Below, piece by piece: positions 1 to 11,753 of a stretch of DNA of 64,000 bases. The notes under the pieces are model-generated. The model was not told the DNA's origin. It ran no database searches and saw nothing but the letters and a program-made list of their open reading frames with translations. Each line of letters starts with the position of its first letter. Within the stretch, counting starts at the first letter, position 1. Source of the DNA: Clonostachys chloroleuca (Eukaryota; Ascomycota; Sordariomycetes; Hypocreales; Bionectriaceae); NCBI GenBank assembly GCA_037952775.1, contig JBANAY010000003.1:25544001-25608000 (forward strand). Reading direction: 5' to 3'. A program made the translations under genes and the position numbers.

Positions 1-191
1 ACCTTAATGGCCAGGGCAATCCCCGCTGTAGACAGCCGCTAGGGTGTCTTGCAGGGATGTAAATTAGACCCACTGTTCTATGAAGTGAAACCACACTGTG
101 CATGAGAATCAAGAAAGTAAAGATACCTACTTCATGATATATTTTTAATATACTTTTAATGGTAATAACAATCAATAAGTTTAAATTTAAT

Positions 192-222
192 GATGTAATT
201 TTTACATCAAGTAAAATACTTG
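192..222. repeat. two abutting perfect hairpins in AT-rich DNA
   Basis: Two perfect inverted repeats sit side by side and share one base: a 7-bp stem with a 3-base loop (192-208) and a 6-bp stem with a 3-base loop (208-222). They lie in an AT-rich stretch (about 130-235) with no gene nearby. The pairing is read directly; a function (terminator, cruciform, transposon end) is not evident. Confidence 0.5.
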
Positions 223-746
223 AATTTTTGAAGATGTATGAGCCGAAGACGACGTGAATCATGTGAATGTTGTTGCCTTGAGAATCATCCAACTCTTCAT
301 CTAACCGACGCCTTCCCTCCCTTTGAGGCAAATATTCTAAAATATTACACCGTCTCTCTGAGCTCAAAGGGCTAATATGTAGGAAACAATATAAGCTCGC
401 AATGTCTACTGACAGGGAGGTGACAGATACGCAGACTTCAAAGCATGATAGGCTGCGTCCGGTAAAGTGAATCAACGACCAAGCTAGAGGCTGGCTTTTA
501 CAATTATTTCCATAGTAATGAAACATACAGCGCATGGCAATAATGCCAATACCATTTCAACTTTTGGCGGCAATGATAGATTCAATACCACATACTGGGC
601 GGCGCCTCGCTAGGGAAGAGAGCAACGATTGGGCCATGTCAATACTCAGCCTTTGAAAGCGAGCACCGTAATACATCAGTTCTCGACCGCACAGAGGGCG
701 ATGCCTTATATATTACTTCCCCGGACACTTCATTCAACAGACCATG

Positions 747-941
747 TGGCGCAGTGGTCAGTGCGCCGCTCTGATGACGCCTGCCCGTTCGATGTACTCA
801 CACTGATGATCAGACCAGCTGTAGGTGCCTCTGGTCCTCCCGATGGTAGGAGGGTGAGGACGGGTACATCGTGAAGGCAACAGCAGCAGGAGCTCCGCGG
901 TTCGAATCCGAGTTCGAATCGCGCAAAAGCACTTTTTTTTT
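747..941 (+). mobile_element. tRNA-like Pol III unit, possible SINE
   Basis: An 11-base match to the Pol III A box (TGGCGCAGTGG, 747-757) is followed by a B box (GGTTCGAATCC, 899-909), a second TTCGAATC at 913-920, and a run of nine T (933-941) that would end Pol III transcription. The D-arm part resembles elongator tRNA-Met. The A-to-B distance is about 140 bases, far more than in a tRNA. The DNA between can fold: 790-799 pairs with 862-871 with one mismatch, and inside it 813-818 pairs with 831-836 and 836-840 with 849-853. No acceptor stem can be formed from the flanks, so it is not a working tRNA. A tRNA-derived SINE or another structured Pol III RNA fits best. Confidence 0.4.
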
Positions 942-2188
942 GGTCTTTTTGGTCTTAGTCTTTAAATTGTATGAGGCAACATTCTCTGACCTTTTCAATT
1001 TAGACTGAGGAGTGAAATAATGCATGGAAACCGAAGTGAACAGTGAGCCATGGCTTCCAACGGACTGTCCGGCCATCATTCTTCTCAAGGGCCTCCAGCC
1101 TACCAGTCTTTGTCTTCAGGAGAATCTCCCACCCTGAGTTCCCTAAATCGTAAGGCAGACTTGGGCCAAGAAATATCTCCACGGGAGAATGAACCTGCTT
1201 GGAACATCAATCTTGGCGAGTTTCAGGTAAGTTGAAGCCCATATGGAGAGTCTAAGCATCTGAGACTGTCTCAATATTACTGAGCATTTCTTTGGCGATT
1301 GGTGTCTGTCTCCATATCCTGATGATGCAACAAGGCCTTTCCAATGGCAGTGACAAGGCTTGGGGGAAACAGTCTCTCGCCTAAATAAACTGGGGGTTGG
1401 TTCCTTTTTTTTGGTGACCTCGATTGTGCTTGCGGCCACTTTCTTATTCTCACCATTGTGGCCAGGCTATCCGCCAAGAGCGGCAGAAAAACACCCTGCA
1501 AGTCTAGAGAGATGTAGAGGGTTCTTCATTGGCATGCGTGGTTACCCTCCGGGACCAGTGTCGTGGGGAAGCAGGCGTAGAGCTTCGACCAATAGACCAC
1601 TTAGAGACTCTGCAAGAACCTAAAGGTAAAACTTCAGCAGGACGAGGTTTTTGCTTGCCAAATTTAAGAGGAACATGGTTCAAATAGCACAGCTGCCTTT
1701 GAGACCCGGCATTGATAGCGAATTAGTCATTGCGAGCGAGCTTTGGGTTGGTGACATTTCTGTTCCGTCCCGTTTGGACCAATATCTAGAGATTGTATTT
1801 TCACTATTGGGCGGTTTGCGTAACATTTGCTTTCCTCTTGAGTGAATGACAAATAAACTCTCCCATTTTGGTAGAGAGAGGGTAATTCTTAATGTCATGT
1901 GTGTGAATGCATGTGAGAGCCACGCCTTGGCTATGAAATGCCCAATTCTTCAGGCGCCACCATGCGTCATCTTTCTTTTCTCAGTAATGAATATACTAAC
2001 TACTGTATATGTCTATATTGGCTCTTCTTTCTGAATTTAGCCATCTTAAGTGTAGGAGTTGCACTATTACCATGCCCTGCCGATTGTTCGATCCGCCGAT
2101 ATAATACGGGGATATAGAGGTCCATTTTCCAAAGCCAGGATCTTCCTTCAGCTTACATGCATCACGCAAAACACATCCATCCGCCAAT
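942..2188. other. intergenic, no supported gene
   Basis: Only short frames without family resemblance or splice-compatible partners are present on either strand. The last 100 to 200 bases presumably hold the promoter of the hydrolase gene that follows. Confidence 0.5.
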
Positions 2189-3253
2189 ATGTCCATATCT
2201 CCTCCAGAACCTGGGAACGAAGATTGGGTGGAGGGCGACCCCAGCCGTCCTCATGACCCTGATGAGACTGACTACAAGCTCCTGCGCGAGAACTCGGTCA
2301 TCAAATCCTACACCACCAGCCAGTTCACCTACCCCAGCATCAGGGTCGTCTATAGACGCCACCCCGAGGCTGACAGGCGCTCCCTCCCATTGCTGGTCAT
2401 GGTCCATGGCCTTGGCGGCTCTGCAGCTCAGTTCCACTCCCTGATCGCCCGTCTAAAGGACACCATCTCGTTCCTCGCCATCGACCTCCCCGGGTGTGGC
2501 CGGTCGACCTTTGACCCTCAAGCCTGGGGCGCATACAGCTTCGAGTCGCTCGTCGAGATCGTCGACATCATCTCCAGCGAGTTCCGCCAGAACGACAGCA
2601 TTGTCCTCCACGGACAGAGCATGGGCAGCGCAATCTGCGCCCAGCTCGCCAGCAGGACTACCCCAACCCCATCCAGGATCCGAGACCACGTCGTGGGCTA
2701 CATCGCCACGTGCCCGCCCGCCAAGCAGCTCTCGCCAGCCGCATCCTGGATCCTCAGGACGCTGTCGAGCCTGCCATCCTGGGTCTTCGACGTCGCCAGC
2801 CTCTGGGACGCGAGGGGCGGGCCAAACTCCCACAGCGTGACCCAGTGGCTCGAGCCGGACGCAGGATTCCACATCAGACGGGTCCAGCACCGGTACAACA
2901 TGCAGACGCGCACGCCCGTGTGGCAGAGGTTCATCTACGGGATCGCGCCGACCTTCGAGGACGACGGTCGCACCAGGGCCGGGCAGCCGGGGGCTGAGAT
3001 CTGGGCCGGCGTCGACGTGCCCGTGCTGCTGATTCTCGGCCAGGCCGACCACATCACGCCGCCGGCGAATCTCGACATCCTCCGTGAGTATATCCGCGGG
3101 GACTCGGATGCTTCTGACGCGGGCAGGCCAGCGTTTAGAGGTTTCGTTCTTCCTGCGCCCGCGAACCACTGCCTTATATACCTGCCGTCCACTGTCGATG
3201 TTGTGACGCGCCATATCCAGGATTTCATAAGAGAGGAGATTTTGAAGTCGTAG
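2189..3253 (+). CDS. alpha/beta hydrolase fold protein
   Basis: A single-exon gene for a 354-residue serine hydrolase of the AB_hydrolase-1 type. The oxyanion-hole motif HGLGG is at 73-77. The nucleophile elbow GQSMG (142-146) places the catalytic serine at 144. The likely acid is Asp287 in the segment GQADHITP, and the likely base is His327 near the C-terminus. A cap region lies between about 175 and 265. No signal peptide or membrane segment is visible, so a cytosolic enzyme is expected. The substrate cannot be told: the family includes esterases, lipases, epoxide hydrolases and lactonases. The start is the first ATG of the frame. The gene is convergent with MON2, 400 bases away. Confidence 0.9.
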   Translation: MSISPPEPGNEDWVEGDPSRPHDPDETDYKLLRENSVIKSYTTSQFTYPSIRVVYRRHPEADRRSLPLLVMVHGLGGSAAQFHSLIARLKDTISFLAIDLPGCGRSTFDPQAWGAYSFESLVEIVDIISSEFRQNDSIVLHGQSMGSAICAQLASRTTPTPSRIRDHVVGYIATCPPAKQLSPAASWILRTLSSLPSWVFDVASLWDARGGPNSHSVTQWLEPDAGFHIRRVQHRYNMQTRTPVWQRFIYGIAPTFEDDGRTRAGQPGAEIWAGVDVPVLLILGQADHITPPANLDILREYIRGDSDASDAGRPAFRGFVLPAPANHCLIYLPSTVDVVTRHIQDFIREEILKS

Positions 3254-3656
3254 AAATCAAGGTTTGAATATGTGCGTTGCTAGCCATACTGTACTATATC
3301 CTGCATTGAAGTGTTGGCAGTCTAGCATTAGAGTGAGTACCTTGGATTCAAAGCGATGTTTGTATATTACTCTGCTCAACCAATAAATTAAAAATAAAGA
3401 TGCATTTCATATAGACCACTTCGTTTAAGGTAGTACATCAGAAAAGTTGTAGCCATAAAGTAGAGGCAACGAGGCGAGACGCAGTCGAGATGCGAGTAAG
3501 TAATATCACGAAAAGAATAACAGCTGGCCCAGAAGAGATTACAAGAGAATCGATTGTATCTATCAATGTGACAACACCCGAAAACACACGCAATGCCTTC
3601 ATTTTTCGCCATGACAAAAGATGGAATCTAAGCCCCGATCTTACAGGTATTTAACA
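3254..3656. other. convergent 3' intergenic region
   Basis: The space between two genes transcribed toward each other. It contains AT-rich, AATAAA-like words around 3382-3399 that could serve as polyadenylation signals. No coding sequence is supported. Confidence 0.5.
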
Positions 3657-6600
3657 TCACAAGCCAAACTCTTCCCCAACAGCCTCCAGTGCCTTCCGCA
3701 GCAGACCCGACACAGTCTCGTCGCTGCTCACAGCTCCCGCCTTGACAAGCAGAGGATATAGCCTCAGGAGGTGCTTTTTATTGTTGCTCTCCACGCCGTC
3801 CAGGGCCGGGATAGCCTCGCTCTCGCTCCTGAGGGCGACCAACTTCGTGAGCACCAGGAGGAGCTCCTTGCGCTGGCTCAATGGCTGTGGCATGTGGCCG
3901 CGAAGTGGCTGATCAGCAATGAAGGCTCTTAGAACCAAGGCACACCGAATGATGAAGAAGGGGGCTGCGGTGCTTGCCATGCGAACCCACAAGGCCGACG
4001 AAGCCTCTCCGTTAATTTCTGTCGCGCCGTCATCATGCTCCGCAGATATCAGGGAGAAAAGCTCGTCCAGGGCGACATAGGACATTCGCAGACGTCTGTT
4101 GGGGTGTACAAATTGCGTTTTCCCAGGTCGTGGCGTGTAGAGGGCGGAGAGCCCGCCACCTTTGACCTTATCAAGAATTGACTCGTCTCCAGGTGTGGGA
4201 GCATGCACGATAGATGTTTTGAACACACTCTCTGCGTAGTCCTTGCGGGATTTCTCCAAGACATCACCTAAGCCTAGTGACGGAATTATGAGGTCCCTAA
4301 GCTTTCGGAACGACTCAATATCAAATACTTCGTCATCTGCTATTTGAGCAGTCGAGGACGTCATCTCGAGGCCCTCGGCGCTAAAGATGCCATCAGCAAT
4401 AGCAACAACAGCCGTCCAGACTGGCTGGCTGGTTTCGGGCGGGATCTCCAGGGATCCAAGCTGCTTCAATGTTGCTTGTAGAACCGACAACGCTGTGGAT
4501 GTTGCCAACCTCCATGGCTGGGTCGACTTTGTGGCGATAGGGAATATGTATTTGAGTTCTATTGGCTTTCCAAGAGCCACCAATGCTGCCGAAAATGCAC
4601 CACTCTCATAGACATCTTTCTGAGTGGCATGTTGGAGAATCACGGTCTCCAAAATCTGCATACCAGACTTGGACATGGCAACAAAAGTTCGCCGAGTGCC
4701 TGTGACTGAGGGCGTAGAGTCTTGCTCAAAAGGCAACGTGACGAGGCCAGAAACCTCCTTGATCACTGCAGATGGTACGCCATCTACATCTGTGCGGATT
4801 GTTTGGATGAAATTCAGGATCAAGCCTTGCACCTGCGTGACTTGCTCGATGTCAGAAACGTAGCTGCTTACTGACGCTTCCTCCACCGCCTGTCGAAGAA
4901 GCTCAAGAATCCTGCGGACCCTATCAACTGATAAATCTAAGCGAATGAGCCTGTACACTTCATTGAGAGCCTCGAGGTATGCGACAAGGCAGGCTTGGTT
5001 GTCTCCCTTCTGCGCTGCTTTGGGCGGAACAGGTACCCCCCGAGACCACAGATCCCAAGCGAGATCGATTGGCTCCTTTCCAAGTGTCGGCATATCTTTG
5101 CCATTTGTGTGCGACAGGATATGCTCGAGAGCTTTGAAGATGGCGGTGTTTGTCTCCAAAACTTCGAAATCCAGCAGCGTGGTAAAGTGCTCCAACAGTT
5201 CGCGCCATAAATCCTGAAATGAGGGGTGCTGTATCAAAACATCCAGGTAACCGGCCAACAAGTTGGCCACTCCCGACAAAACAACAACCGCAGATCCATT
5301 CCAGTTTGCGTGTTCGTTCTTGTGTTCCTCTCCATCATTTGTCTCCTGGATCTTTTCTTGGAAAGAGGATAAAAGCTTGAAGATGACAGATTTGATGCAA
5401 ATAGACCAAGCCTCAGGGGTTAACCGGTCTCCATATGCGTCAAAGATTCGCAGCAAAGTTTGTATTGCGCTGTTGCGGAGCTCCAGCCTCTCATCAGACG
5501 TAACTGAGGCAAGTCTCAGGAGGAGGAGCATCCACAACGCGGGGCTGGATCCTTTATGGGCTGGATCAGCCGCGATCTTAGCCAGATCTGAAGGATTGCC
5601 GTCTAGTACGAGATCTGTTGTGATCTCGAGCGACTTATTTTTGCTCGAAAGGAAATCCGACAGCACCCAGAAGAATGTTACAGTCTAGAACAGACATTAG
5701 CTACATCAGCATGGGGGTAGAGTGAAATCGAGCACATACCGTTAATGAGATATTGAGGTCATCATGCTGGGACGAAAATTTGTAGAGAGTATCAACAAGA
5801 ATTAGGAAGCAGGAGTTCGGTAAAGAATCCAGGAAGTCAGAAGCAATCAGCTGCAAAGAGTTGAAGGATGGTCGCACGAGTTTCGAGGACCGAGTGGTAA
5901 GTGCTGAGGCATGCTGAGCATTGATCTCAGAGTCCGCGGGGTTGAACACGCTCCCAATGATGCCGAATGCCGTCTCCCACCCACTAATCAGGTTCTCGCC
6001 ACATTCCTCTAATATGTTCTTGAGCCCATCAAGCACGATCTTGTGACACTCAATGTCTGTGGAATGAACCGTCACGGAGACATCGCGGGTTTCGAAGCGG
6101 AGTGGGACTAGGGCATCGGTAAGGGCATCGAATATCCGCAGTTGGATGGGACCACGAGACTCCTCCGGGATGGGTGTAGTCAAGTTTGCAGCTTCAAGCA
6201 TCAGCTTCATAAGCGTCTCCGTAGCTCTCACCCGAACGATGGCTTCTCTAGCAATAGGATTCAACAGCTCCACGAGTTCTCGTATCAGAAGCGTCCAGCC
6301 AGAGGACTCTGGTGGGAATGTGAGCAGCCTCTCCATATTGATGGAAGCAATTTCACCGAGCTTTGAGAGCGCGAATTGATCCTCTTGTGTTGACCCAGTG
6401 GAGTCAGCCATAGAAAAACTCATAACTCGCCGATGCTGTCCAGTAGGGGTTGGTAAAGATTGGCGCGGCGACAATGGCGCAGGCTTTTCATCCGTCGACT
6501 CCGTTGGCTCGGCGGGCTGTCGCTCAAGCAGTCGACATATTGCAGACATAACCTCCACAAACGGTTCATTCGGGAAATCGATTGTGCTCTCCAGTAAACG

Positions 6601-9088
6601 AGAAGCGGCGGTCTCGACAGCGCGGACCTCGTGGCCGAAGTTGGCTGTCAGCGCACTTTGATCACCCTCAGCCGAGCCATCCTGGCCTCGAGCAACTGAA
6701 GGGGTCCTTCCTGGAGTTTTATGTGTCGAGTATAGCACAAAATCAGCTTGCTGCAATGACTCAAGGATAATTCGCCACGCTGAGGCAAGTGTTGGTCCCA
6801 GAGCAATACCGAGATTTAGTAAGGCTCGAAGGCAGAGTAGATTTCGAGTAGTCAGAGACGTAGGATACGCTTCCGAAGATCCCTGACGTTGTTTCTCTGA
6901 GCCAACACTCAAGTTATCGGAACTTAGTAAGCCGCGTGCCTGGCTCACAAAACTGGCTGCTGCACCTTCTGGCCCTGTGCCTGGTGTAGAAGGGCGATAT
7001 TGGGTGGTGTTCAAGCAGGCAGTATACACATTTGGAGGGACGGCTGATTTTCCCAGGGTAGTAAGAAACGCATCGCGTGGCGTGGGCAGTTGGAGGAGGC
7101 CCGCAACATGTGCGAATCTTTGGAAAGCTCTTACAAGCCCGTGATAATAGTCGGAGTCTAGGGCGGCGTATAGAAACGTGGAAAAGGTTGCCAAAATCGC
7201 AGGCCAGCATTCATCAACCATAGCAGCGCAGATTTTGACTTCTTCGAGCATGGGGTGGCCTTCAAGCATGAGTGGGTTGACTGGAACCGGATTCTTCTTA
7301 AAAGATGCGGCTCGCTCTGCCTTCAACTCAGGGGGTAGTGGTGAGTCAAGGCTACCGTCTGCCTTGGTGGAAACCTTCCTCCGGGTCCGGCTCTCCGTTG
7401 GCACAGTGAGCGGTAGAATGAACTTGGCAAGTCCATCAGAAAGCGACGATAAACACGTCAGGATGAGGCTGTAGGTGTAAGACTCGGGAATAGTTGGCGG
7501 TTCGGTTTTGTCGAGCTGGTCAATAAAAGGGACACGCACTGAGCTCCATTGGGTGCTGATGCCAATATTGAAGCTCTCAGATCCCACCGAGCCAGTTATG
7601 ATGCCAGCCACGCCGCCAGCCTCGAGTATCGCCTGGTCTGAGGATCCGTCGGAGATGCCCTGTGATTTGGATATGGGCAGCGTGGATTGATGGCCAAGGC
7701 CGATTACGCTGGGCTTTTCGGTGCTCAACCTTACAAACGTAGCAGTCAAAGTCTTAAGAATGTCTCTCTCTCCCTTCCTGGCATCATAAGTGGCAAATAT
7801 ACGACGGAGCAAGGCATGGTCAGCAAAGATGCCCCTGTATACTTCCATACATAAAGCCCTTTTCCAGAGCGCAGAATCGTGATCAAGGAGCTGTGTCAAA
7901 ATCTCAAGGGCGTCACCGCACTCGTCTGGCAAAACGGTTATGTGCTTTCGCAGCACAGTGTACAGAATCCGCACCAGCCTGACCGACGTGGCAAAGCTTG
8001 GGTTTGCTCTTAGGGTGCTAATAATGAGAGGCATGGCCCGGACTCGCAGCACATGGATTTGTTCTGGGTGGCTGGCGAATACAGAAGCATGATTAGTGAT
8101 AACTGATTCGATCAGCTCCAAGCCGAATGTTTGTGAGATTCCAGAGAATCGAATAAATTCAGCGCGCTGGTTGTCTGTCAATAGACAAAGGTCGTTGAAT
8201 ATCTGTCCTGTCAGCACACATGGTCTTTTTCAACTTCGTCAAGTCAAATACTTACTCTGTATGCATCCAGCGCAGCAGGTCGGAGCTCGACCGTGCCGTC
8301 CTCGGTAGGAGCGCTGCCAGCGAGCAAAGCATCGCTTCCGTTCTCTACTCTCGTCAATACGCATTCCTTTTATGAATAGGATGGGTCGCCAAGTTAGACT
8401 TACTATCTTCCGTGACAACCTTGTCAAACACTGAGACCACAAGCTGTTGCAGAGTAGCCGCTGAAGTATGAGTAACGATAGCATTTTTGCTGCTCTGCAG
8501 CGTAAAGCAGATGTTCAGAGCTGTAACGAGCAAATCACCATTCAGGTCTGAAGCGTAGTTTTGTAAAAGTGATGGCAATGCCTGAAGAATCTTCAACTGG
8601 ACATCGAGGCCTGCAGACGTGGCCTGCATAAGAGCCTCCAAGACTTGATTCAGCTTTGACCGGGGCAGTGCGCGCGCAACAATAAGCCGCTGGAGGCACA
8701 CGATAGCAATCCCGGTAAACTTGGCATTCTTGGTCCCACAAGCAATAATGAAGGGGTTCACGAAGTTTGGTCGCTGGGATAATTCTAGTGTTGTTCTCAG
8801 AGTCAGCGCTCAAGCCCATCCCATCCGCGACACGAGCACACGGCGGCAACTAGACAGACGGGGGGGGGGGGGGGTAGTCACTACACTACCTTCAGCGGCA
8901 GCTTGCTCGGAATTATTCTTCAAACTTTTGAGCTCCTCAAGCGACTTCTCGGCTGCCTTTTCCCGGAATCAGCATCGTGATACAGGCTGCGGTGTGGTGG
9001 CAATATATACCTGTCGGAGATCATTGTGCCTTCGCTTGCTCTCCTGAATGAGATTAGCCAGCTCAGTGGCCAGCAGTTGCGTCGTCAT
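3657..9088 (-). CDS. MON2: MON2-type Golgi/endosome trafficking protein
   Basis: Six exons (9011-9088, 8890-8956, 8404-8784, 8256-8344, 5740-8202, 3657-5684) join in phase into 1,701 residues, the usual length of fungal MON2. MON2 is a large armadillo-like relative of the Sec7 ARF-GEFs that lacks the Sec7 domain. It has DCB and HUS regions in its N-terminal half and acts with DOP1 on the trans-Golgi and endosomes. The N-terminus (MTTQLLATELANLIQESKRR) and the HUS-like stretch with the motif FNDLCLLT near the start of exon 5 support the call. The first introns are small with clear GT-AG ends; intron 1 has a CTGAT branch point. Intron 2 carries a homopolymer of 15 C on the sense strand. The C-terminal third is open without further introns. 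Confidence 0.88.
8860..8874. repeat. 15-base G homopolymer inside MON2 intron 2
   Basis: Fifteen consecutive G on the + strand (C on the MON2 sense strand), lying between the donor at 8889 and the acceptor at 8785. Such a run is prone to slippage and sequencing error. Being intronic, it does not affect the reading frame. Confidence 0.9.
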
Positions 9089-10277
9089 AGCGGGCAGGCA
9101 GGATCATGAAAAAGCCACCCATCCGTGAGCATGAGCTCCGGTCTGCACCCATGCAGCTCCTGATGGACAGGAATTCTTTTATCTTTTTAATTTTTCGCAA
9201 GGCGACTACCCGGAATCGATCTATTCACGAAGCGCTCTCCGGTTCACCTTCACCCGTAAGTGTGTCCTCAGGGAGTACGTATCGCCGGCAGAAAGACCTC
9301 ACCGCCTTGGATGGTGACCTCTGCTCAACGCGCATCATGCGTCTTACGTAAGCCCAGGAGGCAACGGCGCAGAGCCTCACTTCGCAACTTCCCAGCTCTA
9401 TAATTATGGCAGCCATCTGAAAGAATTGGAATTACGATTCTAATGAATTAATTGGCGTCTTGTTTTAATAACTCTTTTTGGGCAATTTTCAACGAGCTTC
9501 AATAGATGGTATTAGGTGATGTTGAACCAGGCTAATCTTAATTCACCATTATATGAGATGATGGACGTGAGCATGTAGAGATGATCAATGTGCCATGTAT
9601 CGTCACGTTTATCGAATTACTTGCTGACCAGTCTCTATTCTCTTCATTATTCTAGCATATGAGGAGGCAACCTTTCAGCGTATACTGCCGCAAGACACCT
9701 ACCATAGGGAAGTGTTTCTACACAAGCCTGCAGGGTAACACGAGTCACTGGACAATAAAGAGACATAATTCCAAGAGTATTCGATATTTCATAGTACAGA
9801 AATACTACTCGCTATTTGATCTATGAATTCTATCCCATAAACCCCACGCATTGGCATCACGTCTACAGCTTTTCACGTTGGATTTACGTTTTCAAAGTTC
9901 AATATTTCCCGCATTGAGCGGGTTAGGTCCTCTCCGGTGATACGAGCAAAAGAAAGTAGTTGCTTTCCCAAGAAGTCAGGCTGGTGTTGCATACCTGAAT
10001 GACGCATCAAACTCGCACATATACTTCCGATTCCGACTAGGGGATTTAAATATGAGTCCAGCTCGACCTGGCAAAGCAGGTCTTCTCATATCAGAAAGCA
10101 GCTTCTTCCAAGGAACGCGGGTTATAACATAGCACTGCCCAAACGAAAGGCCAAAATTGGCAAGTGCCAGATTTCGCTGTTTTTCTCTTTTATTTTCGTC
10201 GATTACCCAAAAAGACTCCTCAACGCCATGGGCAGAATCACTGCATGAAGTTCTCTCATCTCACGCAACCGTCAATA
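9089..10277. other. intergenic, MON2 promoter and PRPP synthetase 3' side
   Basis: No reading frame with family resemblance. The part around 9420-9850 is AT-rich. The MON2 promoter should lie just above 9088 and the PRPP synthetase 3' UTR just below 10278. I saw no repeat or RNA gene here. Confidence 0.45.
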
Positions 10278-11753
10278 TTAGACGGGAACGTTGTTGAAGA
10301 GGTAAGAGACGGACTCGCCGTTGTGAGTTCGTCGAATAGCCTGGGTAGTTTTTTAGTAACTGAGAACCTTGGTGAGTTCTCCAGGTTCATGTAACATACC
10401 TCGGCCAAAGTTCCCGACACATCCATGACCTTCAGCTTGGGGCAGCGGACAGTCTTGTCACCGACTAGATGAAGTTAGCAGCCTGAAAAGAGTCTCCTAT
10501 GAAGAAAATAGAAGGGAATTAAAGTAGAAAACACCGGAGCTTTCGGATTGCGACCGATATATCACTTACGTGGAACAGCTAGAGAAAGAAAGAAAATGGT
10601 TAGTGTGCTCTTCACGGCTCAAGGGGGTTACAAAGGCGCTCACTGTTTGTGACAACCAGGCCAGAGAGGCACGAGCTGTTGATGGTTTCAATAGCCTTTC
10701 CACTGAGAATGCCGTGGGTGACGATGGCCCAGACCTCCTTGGCGCCGTGCTCGCTCACTGTTGCAGCGGCCTTGGCAAGCTGTGAAATCCTGTCAGCCAA
10801 ATGGAATGAGCCAAGGGTCATTGGAATTCTATCATGTACCGTTCCACAAGTGTCAGCCATGTCGTCTACCAGGATGGCAACCTTGTCCTGAACGTCACCA
10901 ACGAGGACCATGCGTCCAACCTCGTTGGGTCGGGGACGCTCCTTGTGAATCAGAGCAAAAGCCGTGTTCAAACGATCAGCAATGGAAGTAGCACGTTTGG
11001 CACCGCCAGCATCGGGCGAGACAATAACGACGTTGTCAGAATCCAAGTTTTCTCGGATCCATCGTAGCACCGAGGGCTCGGCATACAGGTTGTCCACGGG
11101 AACATTGAAGAAACCCTGGATCTGGGAGGCATGGAGATCCATGGTGATGACATGGTTCTTGGGACGATAGTTAGCATTAGTTTCGCTGATAGGGCTATCG
11201 GACAACTCACGCAACCAGACACCTGGAGCATGTTGGCGATTAGCTTAGCGCTGATGGGAGCTCGAGACTTGTCCTTCTTGTCCTGACGGGCATATGGAAA
11301 GCTCGCTAGAATTATCTCATGTTAGAATCTCCACGCGTGATTTAGAAAGCTTCCTCAGAAGGACACGAACGGATGACTGCAGTGATGCGACGGGCAGATG
11401 CGGTGCGGCAGGCATGAATCATGATGAGCAGCTCCATAAGACCGTCATTGACATCGCCCGGGGCGGTAGACTGCAGGATGAAGACATCCTCGTCTCGCAC
11501 AGACTCGCCGATGGACACGCTGGTCTCCTGGTTCGAGTAGTGGAGGCTCATGGTGTTGGCAACATCAATGCCCAGCCTGTGAGATGATTCAGTCAGCCAC
11601 GAACCAAATTTTGCAATCTCTCGGCGCATGCGCAATCCCCAACCAATCCGCCTCCAGTGATTTCAAAGGGTTTTTCTGAGCATACCGGCTGGCGACTTGA
11701 GCACTGAGCTCCGGGTGGGAGCTACCCGACAAAAGTTTGATTTCGTTTGCCAT
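10278..11753 (-). CDS. PRS: ribose-phosphate pyrophosphokinase (PRPP synthetase)
   Basis: Eight exons (11686-11753, 11371-11576, 11211-11305, 10840-11157, 10644-10779, 10570-10578, 10400-10464, 10278-10340) splice in phase into 319 residues, the standard length. The enzyme transfers pyrophosphate from ATP to ribose 5-phosphate, giving PRPP for purine, pyrimidine, His, Trp and NAD synthesis in the cytosol. Visible signatures are [19 protein letters not shown], the family signature [11 protein letters not shown], the [10 protein letters not shown] segment and the PRPP-binding loop [10 protein letters not shown]. It reads like the yeast Prs2/Prs4 branch, since it lacks the insertions of Prs1 and Prs5. 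An in-frame ATG four codons upstream (11765) is an alternative start. Exon 6 is only 9 nt. The donor of intron 2 is GTTCGT, a weak form. Confidence 0.93.
10570..10578 (-). other. 9-nt microexon of the PRPP synthetase gene
   Basis: The sense-strand exon is CTGTTCCAC, with CTAG before it and GTAAGT after it. It completes a Thr codon, encodes Val-Pro and begins a Leu codon, giving the conserved string NTVPLGDK. Skipping it would keep the frame but delete three residues. Flanking introns are 65 nt (10579-10643) and 105 nt (10465-10569). Confidence 0.85.

Noticed and set aside
747..920. A functional intron-containing tRNA
   Set aside because: The A and B boxes are good, but the 7 bases before the A box cannot pair with those after either B box, so no acceptor stem exists.
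2453..3214. 253-codon frame antisense to the alpha/beta hydrolase
   Set aside because: A shadow of the GC-ending codons of the real gene; no family content.
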